Origin: Vanilla planifolia
Lineage: Eukaryota > Streptophyta > Magnoliopsida > Asparagales > Orchidaceae
Direction of reading: 5' to 3'
DNA: 64,000 bases
NCBI GenBank assembly: GCA_023846275.1
Contig: CM043877.1
Coordinates: forward strand, 9,593,107-9,657,106
Positions 25,175 to 38,263 of this stretch are shown here, in pieces. The translations under genes were made by a program, and so were the position numbers. Below the pieces are notes generated by a model. It had not been told where the DNA came from, searched no databases, and saw only the letters and a program-made list of their open reading frames with translations. Position 1 is the first letter of the stretch, and the number at the start of each line of letters is the position of its first letter.

Positions 25175-26349
25175 TGTATGTTTTCACTTTGATCAATCTT
25201 GATGTAAGTTTCTAATATTCATCCGGAATTGATATGCAATTGTTGATGTTTTCTCATGATGATTTGCTAATTGCATGAGTTGTCTCTATGAAATAAATAA
25301 ATAATGTGTGAGCTTGCAATAAAATCTTAGATTTCTTGTTATCAGTTTATTTATTTTAAAAATAAAGTATGCTCGTTTTATTTTTCATTTAATTTTTATC
25401 TTTATCTTCTTATTCATGATCAAAATTTAACATACATATTATCTTATTCATGTATAGAAAATAGAATGGATATTGAATTAATACTACAGTTTGAGAACAA
25501 CTCTATAAACTGAGGTGGCTAGATGAATGTGATTGATAATACCAACTTTAAGCATAAGATGTGATGAGAAATGTAATGCTAAGACAACACAAGAAGGGGA
25601 TGAATGTGATATTTTAAAAGTTTGAGTAATTAATGTAAAATCTTTAATTAATTTATATTATGAAATGTTTATAATCACAAAATTCTTAAGATAAATTAGT
25701 TGTAATTGTATTTTAGAACTTTTATAATTAATTTTAAAATGCTCTTTTAATTAAATTTTACAAATAAAAAAGTATTTATATAACATAATTTTATGATATT
25801 TAAGAAGCATTTATTAAAGACATAATTCTAAGAAGAAAAAATTACAAAATATACTTAAAATGATACTATCTAGTTAAATATCAAATCGTTTGGATTACCA
25901 CTTTTTGATATAAATAACTCTAATTTTTTTAATTTCATATATAATATTGATAAATCGATATGAACTATTGAATATACTCATTTCAAAGAATTTTAGAATA
26001 TTAATAATATTTTTTTTTCTAATAATGTAATGTTTACCAAACAATGTTGAGGAAAAATAAATAATCTTAGAAAGGTGGAAACAAAAGGAGCACATTATTA
26101 TTGCTAAAAAAACCGAAGCCCAAGTTAATGGTTCAACCGAAGTGGAAGTCGCTTGAAACCCGGTCCAATTTCCTCCGGTTTGGCGGGAAAATATTTCGAG
26201 CAAAATATGAGGCATTCACGCGCTTTACTTTTCCCAAGATCGACATCCCTGCTCCCTCCGCCGTCGGATCGCTTAACCCGATCGGCATCCATTTCTTGTT
26301 AGATATATTCGTCGGGGACAAATCTCGCCCTCCGGAGCGAAGAGGGAAA
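25175..26349. other. Intergenic DNA, promoter side of FAS1
   Basis: The first 900 bp are AT-rich with no coding sign. From about 26100 the GC content rises towards the FAS1 leader. The short frames open there on both strands resemble no protein and look like a GC-richer promoter region. Confidence 0.5.
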
Positions 26350-26783
26350 GTGTACTGGTAGAGCATACGAAGCCCTAGCAAGCGAAGCTGCAAAGCTTCC
26401 CGTTGGATAATCTCGGATTTGGGATCTCCGTCGATCAGTTATGTTTTTGAAAGGTATCGCCGGTGTCTGCATTTCTTCTCGACTCCTTTCAGCTTGATGC
26501 GCGATTCTTTGCTGTTTCGTTGGTCTTAATTTTTATCTTAATGTAGGAAATGCTCGACTTTGAGGCTTTTACGGTCGGTGGAACGTTTGGTCAGGTGTCT
26601 TACTAACCCTAGAAAGTGCTCATCGCTCTCGGTTCAGAGCACGTGGCTTGCTTGGTCGGAAGGTATCTATGCGGTGGTGTTTTCGTGCTGAGATGTTGTA
26701 GGGAGGAATTTGGAAGGAGCCATTTTTGAAACCTTTTGTACTGCTTGGCATTCATTTCCTGGTTTGCTGTGGTGGAGTTGTCC
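26350..26783 (+). promoter_or_regulatory. Probable FAS1 5' leader with small intron and a 9-codon upstream frame
   Basis: A plausible leader intron runs from 26454 (AAAG/GTATCG) to 26546 (ATGTAG/GAAATG). An ATG at 26441 would open a frame that crosses this splice and stops after nine codons, a possible translational brake on FAS1. The leader extent is inferred from composition only. Confidence 0.35.
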
Positions 26784-29700
26784 ATGAATCTTGGGGCTGT
26801 GGAAGGCACGGAAAGGCATGTTGATAGTTGTCCGATGTCAGAAACTAAGGCACTGCAAACAGATGCGAAAGCTGTCACAATGGAACTGGCGCACAAAAAG
26901 AGAAAAAGAGCTGGTATTGAAATGAACTTGACTGATGCTGATAGGGAATCCCTCATCCTGGATTGTCAACAGGAGCTCGATGGACTTTTTGAGTTCTACA
27001 GTGAGATTGCATCCCTTAAGGTGCCCCTGGAAGAGGGGCCATTTCTTTCATTCAATTCAGCAGTTGCATGTATGCTAGAGGAGAGTAGTCTTTCGTTTTC
27101 AAGTTTGGTCGAAGAGATATATGGTAAGATGAAAGTAAGAGAGGGTAATGCAGATGTCACTTTGGCTTCAATACGCAGTGCTGTGCTTTCTGTTGGGCAA
27201 AGATTGATGTATGGGATTGCTAATGAGGATGTTGATGTCTTGGAAGATGAATCCTACAAGTGCCTGTGGTGCTGGGAGGTAATGTTTGCAAAGTTTTGTC
27301 CTCATTCATTGTAAATTGCCATTTTGTCCTCATTCATTGTGGGACTATGATTGATTAAATTGCAGACGAGGGACATGAAGTTTTTGCCCAAAATTCAGCG
27401 TGGCTGCTTGAATGTTTGTCGACTTGGTCGAAAAAAGATTCGGGAGAGGATTTCTGCACTTTCAAGTAAGGAACTGTCTCCTTCCACAACTATGAGACTC
27501 ACTACTAATAAACTGTTGCTAATTAGTACTTGTATCTCTGTGGAAGGGCTACAAGGGATTCAGTTCCTTGTTTATCAGTCTTCTCATTCTATCATCTTTT
27601 TCCCATAATAAGAAGAATTAACTTGAGTTCATTATTTGTTATTAAGGAACATTGATAATAAATTAGAAGACGTGCCAATATGCATGAGAGAAAGGTGGAA
27701 TTGCACTTTAGATTTCTCTCCTCTTGATCATCTTGAGAAGAAGTTTCCCCCAGATGGCTTTTGGGACGAGAATATTGGGCACATTTTTTCAAAAGCAAGC
27801 AATAAACCCTACCCTTGTATTTTAGAATTGAGATCGTTTTATTATTCCTCAAGTTCACAAGTCTTTTGGATGTACTTGTAGTACATTTGGCCACACTTTT
27901 TCCTAGAAACTAACGTGATGCTACTCCACAAAATGGGATTCTTGGTGTAGAACAATTGTATTTTTGTTGGTGATTATTGAAACTTTAGTGGATAGTCTAA
28001 ATTATGATTATTTACTCATTTTAGGGATGAAACACTATTGAATGACTCCCCTAGGGCGTTTGGTAAGGTGCCTTTTTTTTTGTTGTAAAGTGCTCAACAA
28101 GTTCTAGGATGATTCCTTGCCACTCAAAAAGTACAAACTTACTTTGGCAAGAAAAGTTTGGTTATGGAATCACTAAAAAGTGTATGGATTTGGGAAAAGC
28201 TCATATATGTAGCAATATGTCTTCTAAAGAAAATCAATATTATCCTTGTTTTTGTTTGTGTTAGATTGGAATATTTTGTTCTAATTCGTCCTACCTACAG
28301 ATAACATCATTTTTCACAAATTTTATGAATATAAGCCCTTATTTTCATATTTCTCATTCCTTACCTTCATTTGGAATCTATTTTGCTATTTTTCAATTCC
28401 TTAGCACTTGTCAATAATCACAACATGCCATGCCATTCCTTACAAGACAAAAGCCCTTGTCAACATAAAAAATCCACAATAGTTGATTCAATTTTGATGG
28501 CTTCAATAACTTAAAAGTTAACTGATAATGAAGCGCATGTTTTGGACATAGAAGATATTGTTTGGATTGTGGTGAATTTGTAAACTATAATGAAACTAGT
28601 AATTTATAATTCAATGTAGATCATTTGGCATTAATAAAACTTGTTTAATTTAGGATCTAACTAAGTTCTAAAGAACATTAATTTTTTTTTAGACAATCAT
28701 GTGCGAATGATAATGTGTTCTCATGTCTTGCCTCATATTATGCATGCATTGCAAAACAACCAAATTATTGTTTGAAGCAGCAATTGGAAAAAAAATAGAT
28801 CATGATTATGAAAAAATGTTTTTCGCTTGATCTACCCATAGATGTTCCATTATCATTACCCTCACAACTTCTCTTGTATATTGATCATTTATTTATTTAA
28901 CCTTGGTTGCACTTTTTCAATGCAAAACTTCATGATAATGACGATCATACTCCATGCTGTCATCTTGTATGTTGATGTTTATGTTCTCTTGACAATGCAT
29001 TTTGATGAATTTATGCAGTATGCAACAAGAAACTACTATGTTTATTTGAACATTGAACACAAATGGTTTTATGGCATTCAAAACCTTGAACCTCTCCTTG
29101 AGATCCCCTAGTAATTGCTTAATCAAATTTTTTAGCTATACTTGTTGATGGTTCTATGGCCTTCAGTTTCAAGGGATTTTCATTGTGTTTGACTCCAATA
29201 ATTTCCTAAGAAAGTATCTAAATCCTTCTACCGTGTTGAGGAATTTGTCAGTGTTTGTAAATTAGGAGTCTACAAAATATTATTTACTTGCTCAGCACAT
29301 GTTGGTAGGATTGGAATATTTTATAAATAAGAAACTTTTGGACCAAATATATAGTTAAAAATGACCTTACCATTTAAAACATTAAATTTTTCTTTCTTCA
29401 TTGCACATTGTAGCACTTGCATCTCAATGATTGAGCCCTCCCAATCTAAGGCAGCATCTGCAAATTGCCTCACGAAGTTCACAACCACCATTGTGTTATG
29501 CAGTGTAAAGTTCTTTCTAATTTTGGTATTGATTATTTTTGCCTTTTACCAATAATTGCAAGAATGTGTTTTTTATTGACTATACCAATAATGTCCTTGA
29601 AATATGGATTTTTGATTGTATTGAGCATAACTTGTGTTCAGCATCTTGCAGTGTTGTTGGCAATCTAGTAAATTCTGGGCTAATGATGAAATTCCTTGCA

Positions 29701-32700
29701 TAACATGATCAAAAGTTTTGACTAACACACCATTTGAATGCTTAAAAACTTGCAAGCACCTTTATAGCTATCCGCTTGGGCTATGGGTTGCATGAACACA
29801 ACCAGTTGTTCTACAGAGAAAATATTTCATGTCTGAAATTAATCCATACTCTTCTAATTGGCTAGTCAAGTGAACAAATACCCTTGTAGACATCATGAAG
29901 TGGTTATATGTACGACCTTTGTATCCATTCATTATTTTAGGGACATAATTGTTGGACGAACTGAATCTAATGTATGTGGGATTTTGCAGTAGTTGAGATG
30001 ATGATAAACTGGCCTCTAACATATTGTGTAGAACATTTACATCCTCATTTTTTTTTTTTTTGAAAAACCAATTGCTAGCTGATCTAAAATTGTTCTTCGA
30101 TCCATTATTTTCTTTAGATAAATACCTGTCAAAGAATGTAACATTTTTGAACCAATGGTATGCATCCCAAACAATTAAGGTAAGAAAAACGTTGAATGTA
30201 AAGGTAAAGCAGCCAAGTGCTTAAAATGAAGCAAGTTATATGATTCCAACATGTGAAAACAAAAGATTCCACTTGGATAATTAAACAATAACTATTCCCA
30301 ATTATATTTATTATAGATTAACTAAACAATTCAAAAACCAAATGAAACTAGTAGACATAACAAAGTTGATTATTCACACACACACACACACACACACAAA
30401 AAGATATAATCATAAAAGATTTTTTTTCTAACCAACAAAGTCTTGTGAGTTGAAATTATCTAAGACTCATTTTTGTATAGAAAGTACCACTGATCCTTAA
30501 CAAATATTGGCTAATTTGAAGCCCATACATAACCATAACTGCATCTACTGGTTACAATTCCCTCAACAGTTATGATCAGTTAAAAGTTTCAGTAGATATA
30601 TTTTGTGCATCATAAGTGTTAGCTTTGTTTGTGGGATGTTTTTTGAGCACATTAATGAGAGTAATGTATGCCACATTTGTTAGGTTTGGGACTTCCCCGA
30701 ACGTCTTTTAAGCATCTTGGTATGTGTGCAGCATAGCTCTATTGGTGGCACCAATGCATATGATGAATAATGGCACATTTCATTGACAATCTTCTCTTGA
30801 TCAGCAGTTGTAAATTTTCTACAACATGATGGCCTTGGCCCACCGCATACCCTTTTTAATATAATAACCTAGCTGCTTTCCCCAGATCCTTGGGATTGTT
30901 AATATGTTGGCAGTCTATCTTGAGCATATTTGTTTGCCAAGTTTTTTGCTTTGCAAATGCAATGTCATATGGGTTCAAGCCATAGGCACACAGGAGTTGA
31001 AGCTTGCTTCATGGAAAATATCATTGTATTGCCCCTTGGAGGGTGTGTGGGTGGCACTTGTTAGGAGTAAACAGCAATAATGATGGCCCTAGGAAAAATT
31101 ATTCTTTGTTCTCTATGAGATGATTGTGTAGGAAGAACTTATTATGTTGGCTGACATAGGATTTCTGAGTGTCCAGGAATGTCAAGGGAGAAAGAGAAGT
31201 TGTGGGAGGGAAAGATAATTTAATAGGAAGTTAGATTGGGTTGCTTGGGATTAGCTGGTTGGTTGGTTGTGTAAAGAAGTGATGTGTTTGGTTGGATTAA
31301 AGGGATCAAATTTAAGTTATCTTCATCAACTCATCTCAACTAAATAGATTCTTAAGGTTTAATAGAAAAGTAGATTTCTCCACCTAAAAAAAAGAGGTAA
31401 GTTCTTTGGATTTTAAATGCTTGTGTTCATGTTCTTGATGAAGACATTAATAGTATTTCCACTAATTGGATTACATTGTATCTATCTTCATGAACTTCCC
31501 ATCTCCTCAAGATCTATTCTAGTTCATAAATTCTTGAGAGCCAAAATGCTTCCTAAAGGCTTCTTGAAACCTATCAATATCTCCTTAGATCATCTCATGA
31601 CCTTATCCCTTAATTGTACCAACAATGGTGTTCTTATTGTTGCCAGCTCTCCTGCATACTATCATTCTGCAAAACTATCCCTAAACACTTGTATGTTGAA
31701 GATTAATCTTCTATAAAACTATTATGCATTGATTGGGTTGAATGTTTCTGGCACATGATTGGCACTGATGGCAAAAAATTAATAATAACTGATTAAATAA
31801 TCGTGAGAAAAATTTATGATAACTATGTGTTAATAATAATTAATCTGTTTAGGGTCTTGGTTGTAAGTCAAATTTTGTGGAATTGTTATTAGAAGATGGC
31901 ACATATTTGCAAAAAATAGTTCATTTTTTTCACATTTTTTTTATTGTGGTTATGAAAAATCCTTCAAATCTTATTTGAATTCAAGCTATTTCCCCTGTGG
32001 TAATTATGCTAATCATTTCTCTTGTCAATGTGTATAATACATTTGTTTGGAGTTTGTAAATAGTTTTTATTCTTACTAAACAGAATATATTTTCTGAGAG
32101 CCTTGAATGCTCATGCAAGACTTCTGTCTATATCTTATTTTTTTTCTTCTTTACAGCCACGATTTCAATACTTCTAGTTCCAACTCATGAAATTTGCCAA
32201 ATTGATCTGATCAAGGCATCTCAGAGGCTCCAAAAAGCATTGAGTCTGTCAGGAATACGATCAATGTTTGAAAACTTAAAAGAAAAGAGCACTGCTGAGA
32301 TGTATGAATGTGTAGCCTATCCATTTTGATAAGCATTCATTTTTGTTCCAATTTTTAGTCTTTGTTTATGATTTAATAATAATGAAAGGTTATTTTATGA
32401 AATGAAGGGCTGAGAAAGAAGCAGTGCTGAAAGAGAAAGAGCTACTCAAGGAACTTGAGAGAAATAAGGTGAATGCTGAGAGGGAGAAGAAAAGAATGGA
32501 TAAAGAAATCCAGAAGGAGAAGCAGCAAACGGTATGTTGTAGAGTATTTGTTTTTGCATTTCCATCCATGCCTTTAGTGCATGCCTTTTGGATTGTTTCT
32601 TTTTTGTTTTTATCAGAAGGTCATTTTGTGCAGTTAAAGTTCAATAAATATCCTACTTTTTATGTTGTCATGTTTCAACACGTTGCTAGCTTCTGAAAGG

Positions 32701-35645
32701 TTTATTTGGCTTCTTTTGACTATTATATGAACCGTCCTAACCTTATGTTGGTGAAGCGTTGAGATGGTCAACTTGCTTAAATACGATTTAGCATTTGTTG
32801 TGGTTACATACTTTTAGTAGATTTATTTTTAGATTTTTTCATTTGGGCACCTGGTAGTTCTACAAACTAGTCTCTTTGTTTCTCTTTTTAAGGAAAAGGA
32901 ACTAAAGAGGCTCCAGGAAGAAGCTGCAAAAGAGGAAAAACGACTCCAAAAAGAGAAGGAAGAATCCATGAAGCATCTTAAGAAGCTGGAAGAACAAGCC
33001 AAAAAGGATCAACAGAGACAGGAGAAAGAAGCAGCTGAACTAAAAAAGCAACTCAAAATTCAGAAACAAGCAACTATAATGGAACGCTTTCTTAAGCGCT
33101 CAAAAGTCAATGAAAAAGAATTACCCATATCTAAATCAACTTGCAAGATTGAGAGTGCAGTTAATTCTACAATATCCTTGATGGACCACGCCCTATTGCA
33201 GCATGAAGGCTTTGTGTTGGAGGAGCTGCGCAGGTTAGGGTGTTTTTGTCATTAGTAGATGTTTATTGAATTTTTGCACTTATGGGTACCTAGAGCGTTA
33301 TGCTGATACACTTCCTATGACAGAGCAGGCTTACTTTACTTTGACAGATGGTTTGTGAATGTGGGTTCGTTCAAGATAATGGTTATAAAATTCTGCTTCC
33401 ATGCTCTTCTATGCTCCGTTTCAATATTGCTTATATTTGCTATACGATTGTTCTAAGGTTAAATGTCAACACTTGACAAATCATGCAGGCTTGTTTAACA
33501 GAATACATAGATGCAAATATGTTGCGTCCATTAAATTGTTCAAACAACTATATAAATTAAAATTTGTGAAGGAAATTTGTGTATTTTTATTTAGGAACGA
33601 GAGTTCTTATTTATATTAGGAAGTGAGATGAACACTGGTGAACAGATGTTGCTGGACAAATAAATTACTTATAATAAACTTATGTGAATCAAGAAAACTA
33701 TTATGTTGTAATGGAATAGTTGAAAAATGAGTAATTAGCTTGTAAATGTCTTTTCCTTCGTTGCTGATGAGTTCAAAACATTAATGGCAGGATACAGACT
33801 TCCAGGTGGCATGAAGGCCATTTGAAAAGATTCAACAGATGGGGTCTAAGGTCCAAGCCAAGGCTTAACGGGTTCCAAGAGTTGAAATTATCACCAGAAC
33901 CTCTTGACAAGGTTGCAGTTACAGAAAAAGATCTTGCAGAAAAGAAATCTAGTTATGCAACATCTTCATCCTTAGACCAGAAATTGGGTGAATCTTCTGA
34001 GGCTGCCAGATATTCTGAAATTTGCCATGGCTGCACTGAAAAAGCTCCTGCTTCAATTAAGAAGCTTCTGCAGTTTGACAAGAGTAATCGCCCTGCATAT
34101 TATGGTACATGGAGTAGAACAAGGTGAACATTGGGCTGGATCAGCTATACTTGTGTCAGAATGATAACCATGCTGATTTCTTGCTTTCTTTTCTCTTCAG
34201 TGTTATCGTTGGACCGCGACATCCCTTACGTAAAGATCCTGACTTGGACTATGAGTTTGATAGTGATGATGAATGGGAAGAGGTCTTTTCGAGCTCCTTG
34301 TTGGTTGATGTCATAATCCCTGATCGAATTATTGCTTCAAGTATTTTTACTTGATGCAGGAAGAACCAGGTGAAAGCTTATCAGATGGTGACAAGGACAA
34401 AGAGGATGATCTGCTAGATGAAGAAGAGATGAGGGATGGTGATGAGGCTGAAAGTGAAGATAGCTTCTTGGTGCCGGATGGATATCTCTCAGAAGACGAG
34501 GTACCTACCATATCTACTTGAGTTTTATTTGTTGATTTTTGTAAGCACTTCTGTTATAAGTGTTTAACTTTCATGAGGTCGAGTACATCTTTAGTTGTTC
34601 TTCTGATGAATTTTAAGGGGGTTGAGCTTGGAAGAACTGATAGTTCCATGGACAAAGAATCGAGGAACATAACTTGTGCTTACATACAGAGTGAAAGTGA
34701 TGAGTTGAAGACATCCTTTCATCAGCAGAAGTATCTGCACAGTTTAACAGAGCAAGCTCTTCGAAAGTGCCATCCATTAATCATTAAAAACCTAATGCAT
34801 GAAAAACCAGGATTAACCAATGATGGTTCTCGGCCTGGAACTGCTGGTTTGGAAGAAATCTGCTTGCAGGCATTGTGCATGAGGCCTTGCCCTGGAGGTT
34901 CAGCTATTGAGATTCCCACTGACCATCTACCAAATAAAGATCAAGAACAGTGTACACCACAAGCTAAGAATTTAAGCACAACATCTTTGCCATCTGCTGC
35001 CGTTACTCCAGATTCAGATTTACTAGAATTTGTGAGTAAATCTAGAAAAATTTTGTTGCTACTCTTATTCTAATGTGTTTTGGCATGTGTTTGCTTCTAA
35101 TTCTTTGTTTTCTTTGTGTATATTTGTCCCACAGGTCAGAGTAATTCAATCATCCCCCAATAGCAGTATAAATAAGATGGTAGAATCACTTCAACTTAAG
35201 TTTTCAAGCACATCTAAGTCCCAAATTAGGAATAAAGTTCGAGAGATTTCAGATTTTTCAGAAAATCGCTGGCAGGTTGTTATCCAGTTATAATGCTTTT
35301 AAAAAAACAAATCTTCACTCTATATGTGAACCTTGAACAAGTTCCACCTTTGCCTTTGTAGGTAAAGAAAGAAGTTTTGGATAGGCTTGGTTTATCCAGT
35401 TCTAAAAGTATGTTTTTTATCATTGGTCATCTCTTCACTGCAACAAGTCCAGATTTCATTTTGGGCTACTGATGCTTAGCTTAGCTCATATTTTTACAGG
35501 CAAACACAGTCGACCTAAGGGCATTGCAATGTTCTTCTCCAAACGCTGCCTACCTCCAATGGAAGAACCTGTAAAGCTTCCTGAATCTTCCCCTGAACAG
35601 TTTAAAGAGAATGAGGTGTTCCATGGCAAAGAACATGAGCCTTAA
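26784..35645 (+). CDS. FAS1: Chromatin assembly factor 1 large subunit (FASCIATA1)
   Basis: FAS1 is the p150 homologue of CAF-1, which deposits H3-H4 on newly replicated DNA with FAS2 and MSI1 in the nucleus. Twelve exons splice in frame: 26784-27278, 27366-27465, 32157-32301, 32408-32531, 32893-33233, 33791-34123, 34201-34282, 34360-34500, 34618-35031, 35135-35275, 35362-35407, 35500-35645. They give 835 aa, close to the roughly 815 of Arabidopsis. Visible landmarks are the WCWETRDMKFLPK block (about 163-175), a Lys/Glu/Arg-rich coiled-coil region (about 245-345), QKQATIMERFLKRSK, and LLQFDKSNRPAYYGTW. The acidic segment DPDLDYEFDSDDEWEE plus an Asp/Glu run (about 525-587) binds histones in this family. 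VPDGYLSEDE, HPLIIKNLMHEKPG and the C-terminal VREISDFSENRWQVKKEVL and FFSKRCLPP follow. All introns are GT-AG. Intron 2 is 4.7 kb and holds a DNA transposon relic. Confidence 0.96.
27640..27800 (+). other. Coding-like fragment inside FAS1 intron 2
   Basis: After a possible acceptor (TTATTAAG/GAAC) an open frame reads DVPICMRERWNCTLDFSPLD and HLEKKFPPDGFWDENIGHIF. The composition and balanced residue use look like real protein rather than chance. It does not fit FAS1: exon 2 joins exon 3 at 32157 in frame and in line with other FAS1 proteins, and splicing exon 2 (phase 1) to this acceptor would run into a stop. I do not recognise the protein. Confidence 0.35.
28917..30022 (-). pseudogene. PIF/Harbinger transposase relic in FAS1 intron 2
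   Basis: Minus-strand frames give parts of a HARBI1-like transposase in the correct order. An N-terminal part includes GYKGRTYNHFMMSTRVFVHL (30022-29768). It is followed by FKHSNGVLVKTFDHVMQGIS (29755-29573), the DDE-domain part VNFVRQFADAALDWEGSIIE (about 29495-29430), and the C-terminal part LKERFKVLNAIKPFVFNVQI with IVVSCCILHKFI (29126-28917). These correspond to the family's WEGS, ERxFGxLKxRF and ALHNFI blocks. Frameshifts and stops separate the pieces, so the gene is dead. It lies antisense to FAS1. I could not find terminal inverted repeats. Confidence 0.82.
30375..30398. repeat. (CA)12 microsatellite
   Basis: A perfect CA dinucleotide run within FAS1 intron 2. Confidence 0.97.
30399..32156. 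other. Remainder of FAS1 intron 2, no gene seen
   Basis: The plus-strand frame at 31417-31716 is open for 99 codons but has no recognisable motif. The 30650-31080 part is less AT-rich and could belong to the second gene of the Harbinger element, but I could not align it. Confidence 0.4.
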
Positions 35646-37780
35646 GACTTCTCTGGCACAGGTTTTCGACCAATTGAGTTATTAAACTACCAGTCATGGA
35701 GTTTTCAACCTGTTCGTTTGCGCCAGTATATCCATTTTAGCAACTTCCAAATGTGTGCTTCTTATGTAATAGGCATTGCTCTCTTTGTTAAATGGAAGCT
35801 AGATGTTACATTAATTTTTGACTTAAACATGTGCATAGTACTGTTTTAAAGCTCTAAAAGTATACTTTTAATGTTGGTTCTTTGTTGATTGATGATGCAT
35901 GATGTGATGCCACACTAAATTACATATTCAATGTATCATGACCATAGAAATGTCATGTGATCAGTAAAATTTGTTAATCAGTTAACATGGTTATTAATTT
36001 TAACTTGATAATAGCAAAAACAATTATCAATTTTATTATTATATTAATATTATTTGATATATTAATGCAATGAATGAGATTGCATATGTGTTTTCATACA
36101 TGTGTTTTCATATATAATTATAAAACAATAAGATTTGATTACATCTTAGTTATATTAAATTCTCTTCTATTATGATGTCATGTTTTATGCATATATTGTG
36201 TATTAGATTTTGTTTATTGATTTTGTTAAAATAGTTTAATAATTGTTGGCTATTAACTTTATATGTCATATAAATACATTATAGGATAATAAGGGGAACA
36301 ATGATGGAATATAAAAATTGAGTAAAATAACAAAATTTTATGAAAAATACATATACGTTTTATTTTGATTTATTCAGACATTGAAAATATTGAATTGTAT
36401 GTTTTAAGAACAACAAGATTGTAATCTATTATAAAATTCTACTTTTATCTTCTAGTGAAATGTTTTGCTAAGAGAACTTTATTTTGATATCATACATTTG
36501 TAATGCTTGTTTGTTGAAGTAATTTCATTGTGATATTCAATTTTCATTGTAAAGGTTATATGACTTTTGAATATTTATGAATTAAAATATATAAATCTCA
36601 TAAGTTTATTGGTGATATTATGGACATTACATGAAGATATTAGAGCTAGAAATAAATGAAATTTTAATATGATATAAGGATTTAATTCTCAATCAATAGA
36701 AGAATGTCATATCTAATCTTATAGTGATCGTTTTTCAATTCACCATTAGAAACTTGCCAAAGTTTTTTTTGTATATTTTGATACATTTTCTTATAGTTTA
36801 TATAATTTTATATGTTTTTATCTTTGAGTAATTTATGATATTTTTATTTAAATCATGAGCTCAACTAAATTGAATTAAATCAATATCTATAATGTCTTAG
36901 ATCACTTGAATTATATCGGGTCATATAAGCATGTAATTATCTCGTACTTTGGGATAGTCAATAGATTCTTATTTAGAAATTGTAAACATTATTTTTCATA
37001 GTTACTAATATTTTAAATTTAAAATATGAATATATACATTTTTTATATGATTATATGATCGTTTCCATTCAACACCATCGGAGTTTTGCATCCTACATTA
37101 CAACAAGAACTTCATAGTTATTGACACATTTATACCGCTAACGACAGAGACAAATTGCCTCTCATAGCTTCACTACATCTCTCTTAGCAAAACTACGATA
37201 CCTATCAACTAATCGTTAGCTCTTGTTAGAATTGCATACCTTTAAAGCCTATTATTAAACACCTTCTCTCATCATTAAAACATAAACAACTTAGTTCATT
37301 GACAAAATAATAGCACGAATCATCAAAACATCATCCCTATCACATATCGTTACTATTTCTCTTAAATCATTAAATTTCAAATTCCGACAAAATAATATAT
37401 TTTATTTCATAAAATAAATTTTTTAATGTGATTTAAGTTATAGTTATATTATTTATAATAATTTGGAACTAATATGAAACTTTCTATTACGCTTGAGCAG
37501 CCTGTTTGCTGTTTACCCTATTTAGCAAGTATTAAGATGGGGATGACGAATTATGGCGGCATGTTCTTATTTGTGAAGATGACCGATGATATATGTACGT
37601 TCTTGTTTACTTTTAGCAATAATTGACGCAGACGTCTTACTCATGGTGGTTTACTTTTTCTTCGCGCGTGTCATCGTTTTCGTCCCTGTTGAGGCCATGT
37701 CGAACATGTCGGCACGGTAAGGCATAAGCATTTTTTCTTTAATTCAGATATAAGAACGGATGCTGATCATTTCCTACATG
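35646..37780. other. Intergenic AT-rich DNA between FAS1 and the ILK gene
   Basis: The FAS1 3' region is followed by strongly A/T-rich sequence without coding sign. GC rises after about 37500 towards the next gene's promoter. Confidence 0.6.
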
Positions 37781-38263
37781 GATTAAAATAACGATGGATA
37801 AATTAAAGAAGTCGTCGTCGTCGTTGTCCTTCATTTCGGAAAGGGATCGAAAGTTTGCCTGCCCTTCTCTTTCTCCTTCGGTGCTTGTCTCTTGCCAGAG
37901 CAAAGATGTGAGATGTGATCGAAGATCTGAAATATCTGCGTACTTCTCAACGAATCCTTGTCCTTGATCTGCGTCGGAATTTCCGTATTATCGTTTAGAA
38001 GCTTTGCATGTTTGTTATTAAACCTTGGAAGGCCCAGGTTCGTTGCAATGGTATCATCATAACTGTTGTTTATTCAATTCTGCTTATTTACCTCAGAAGG
38101 CGTATCGTTTTCATTTCCCCTGTTCAGCCATCGCGGAAATTTGGGTTAGAGTTACAAATTGTGAACTCTCATTCTGTTTTTGAGAATTCTTATGCTCCTG
38201 AAGTGGCTTCTAAGATGAAGATGAAGATTTCGTAGCAAGTGATATTTGCTTTGGCTGGAAGAG
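37781..38263 (+). promoter_or_regulatory. Probable ILK leader with a 75-codon upstream frame
   Basis: A GTCGTCGTCGTCGTTGTCC tract near 37811-37829 is followed by C/T-rich sequence typical of a plant 5' leader. An ATG at 38008 opens a 75-codon frame ending at 38235, 28 bp before the main ATG. A leader intron (donor CCCAG/GTTCGT near 38038, acceptor TTCAG near 38126) might remove most of it. Either way the leader may limit translation. Confidence 0.35.

Noticed and set aside
26736..26783. Upstream extension of FAS1 before the ATG at 26784
   Set aside because: The extension has no ATG; its only near-start is TTG. The first Met, at 26784, is the natural start.
27466..27894. The 27647 fragment as FAS1 exon 3
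   Set aside because: Joining exon 2 (phase 1) to that acceptor gives a stop within seven codons. Joining to 32157 gives TTISILLVPTHEICQIDLIK, which continues FAS1 exactly.
31417..31716. A 99-codon frame in FAS1 intron 2
   Set aside because: It has no recognisable domain, lacks an initiation context or splice partners, and shows no sign of selection that I can see.
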